From Campylorhamphus procurvoides (Eukaryota; Chordata; Aves; Passeriformes; Dendrocolaptidae): DNA of 64,000 nt. The stretch covers positions 1-64,000 of the forward strand of contig WBMV01006632.1 in the NCBI GenBank assembly GCA_013396655.1, in the 5' to 3' direction. A program made the position numbers and the translations under genes. The first letter of the stretch is position 1; every line of letters starts with the position of its first letter. Positions 63,104-64,000 of the stretch are shown piece after piece. A model generated the notes under the pieces. It saw nothing but the letters and a program-made list of their open reading frames with translations, ran no database searches and was not told where the DNA came from.

Positions 63104-64000
63104 TCTGTGTTTGATCATATTTTCTTGATATAAATTTAGTGACCTAAGTATTCACTTAATTGTATCAGTTTCATGGATTTAATCTAAGTATTTTGATACT
63201 TAGAAGGTAAAATTTAGCATGCAACAGAGAGTATTTTTCCTTTGATAAAGGATTTATACAATGCTGAATACTGTGATGGCGTGACCAGAATTTAGACAGG
63301 ACAGTCATTATTGCCAGGCTGCTCACACCCTGCCTGTATGAATTTCTAAATGGCACCCAAAGCTTCATCAGTGTAGTTTGATGGGATGAGATGTGTAGTG
63401 TAAAACTGGGATTGTGTTGCAAAGTCCTCAGTGGAAATCTGAGGGGAAGCATGTGATACAGAAACATTGTCAAGGCAACTTGCCAGTCACTTGTGAAGGC
63501 TGTGAAGCAACAAAACCAAATAGCTGTCACCTCTGTGAGTTCCCAGTCAGAGACAAAGCCTTCCTAATTCTAAAGGAGATGAGGAGCAAACTTCATCCAT
63601 TATGAAATGATGATGAAAATGTAGGAGCATCTCAGGATGGTGGGGCTGTGTTTTCCATAAGTGTTTATAACAAACGGGAGCCCTATTATCCGTGTTCTCC
63701 ACAAAGCAACACTGCAAAGCTAGAAACCCTTTTTGTTTCCTGTCAAAGTGAATATGATATTTAGAAACCCTCATAATTCTTTACTATTCACCTATGATGA
63801 CTCCAGTTGTAAAGACCTCCAGTTTGGATTTTTACTCTGTTGGCTTCAAAGTAATTTATATATCTTGAATTAATGAAAAACATATTCTCTTTAATGAATT
63901 TAGAGGGAGAAAAAGTAAATGGTAAACTTATATTTGTCTGTATTATTGACATGCCTATTTAACCTTCAGTTTAGGATGTACCTCTACTTAAAATACGTAA

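Larger units (their letters stand above)
59851..64000. other. XKR9 intron after first coding exon, to window end
   Basis: Contains the CR1 copies listed above and otherwise AT-rich sequence. No second XKR9 coding exon is visible. Confidence 0.75.

Overview
The window is a piece of a vertebrate nuclear genome, almost certainly a bird. Coding exons are short and separated by AT-rich introns, two GC-rich CpG islands mark promoters, and the interspersed repeats are dominated by 5'-truncated CR1 LINEs with the typical avian CR1 tail. No Alu- or L1-like repeats were seen. Gene content and order (TRAM1, LACTB2, XKR9) match the conserved block on human 8q13.3. I cannot name the species from sequence alone.

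Layout. 1-14,000 is intergenic with no exon I can support; it holds one composite CR1 (about 4,465-5,384), a small (CA)n and a T-rich run with two Ns. TRAM1 lies on the minus strand from 15,392 upward; coding exons 2-11 are all visible (332 codons plus stop, phase-consistent). Exon 1 is missing and most likely sits in the assembly gap 29,070-29,612 inside a CpG island. 30,030-34,100 is intergenic. LACTB2 is on the minus strand, with seven coding exons between 34,274 and 48,709 giving an uninterrupted 287-residue metallo-beta-lactamase-fold protein. Its first exon sits in a second CpG island (about 48,160-49,020), inferred to be a two-way promoter with XKR9. XKR9 is on the plus strand: only its first coding exon (59,579-59,850) is present and the rest lies beyond the right edge.

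What the genes do. TRAM1 is a multi-pass ER membrane protein that helps nascent chains into the Sec61 translocon. LACTB2 is a metal-dependent endoribonuclease, reported mitochondrial in mammals. XKR9 belongs to the XK-related family, some members of which are caspase-activated phospholipid scramblases. They share a neighbourhood, not a known pathway.

Points worth attention: a perfect 98-bp head-to-tail duplication that copies the splice acceptor and first 38 coding bases of TRAM1 exon 3, where use of the upstream copy would give a premature stop; a possible loss of the conserved LACTB2 start codon (TTG four codons upstream of the usable ATG); a CR1 inside a CR1; and an unrecognised LTR-like block in LACTB2 intron 3 with a 75-bp-spaced direct repeat. 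I found no evidence for a wholly new biological system.
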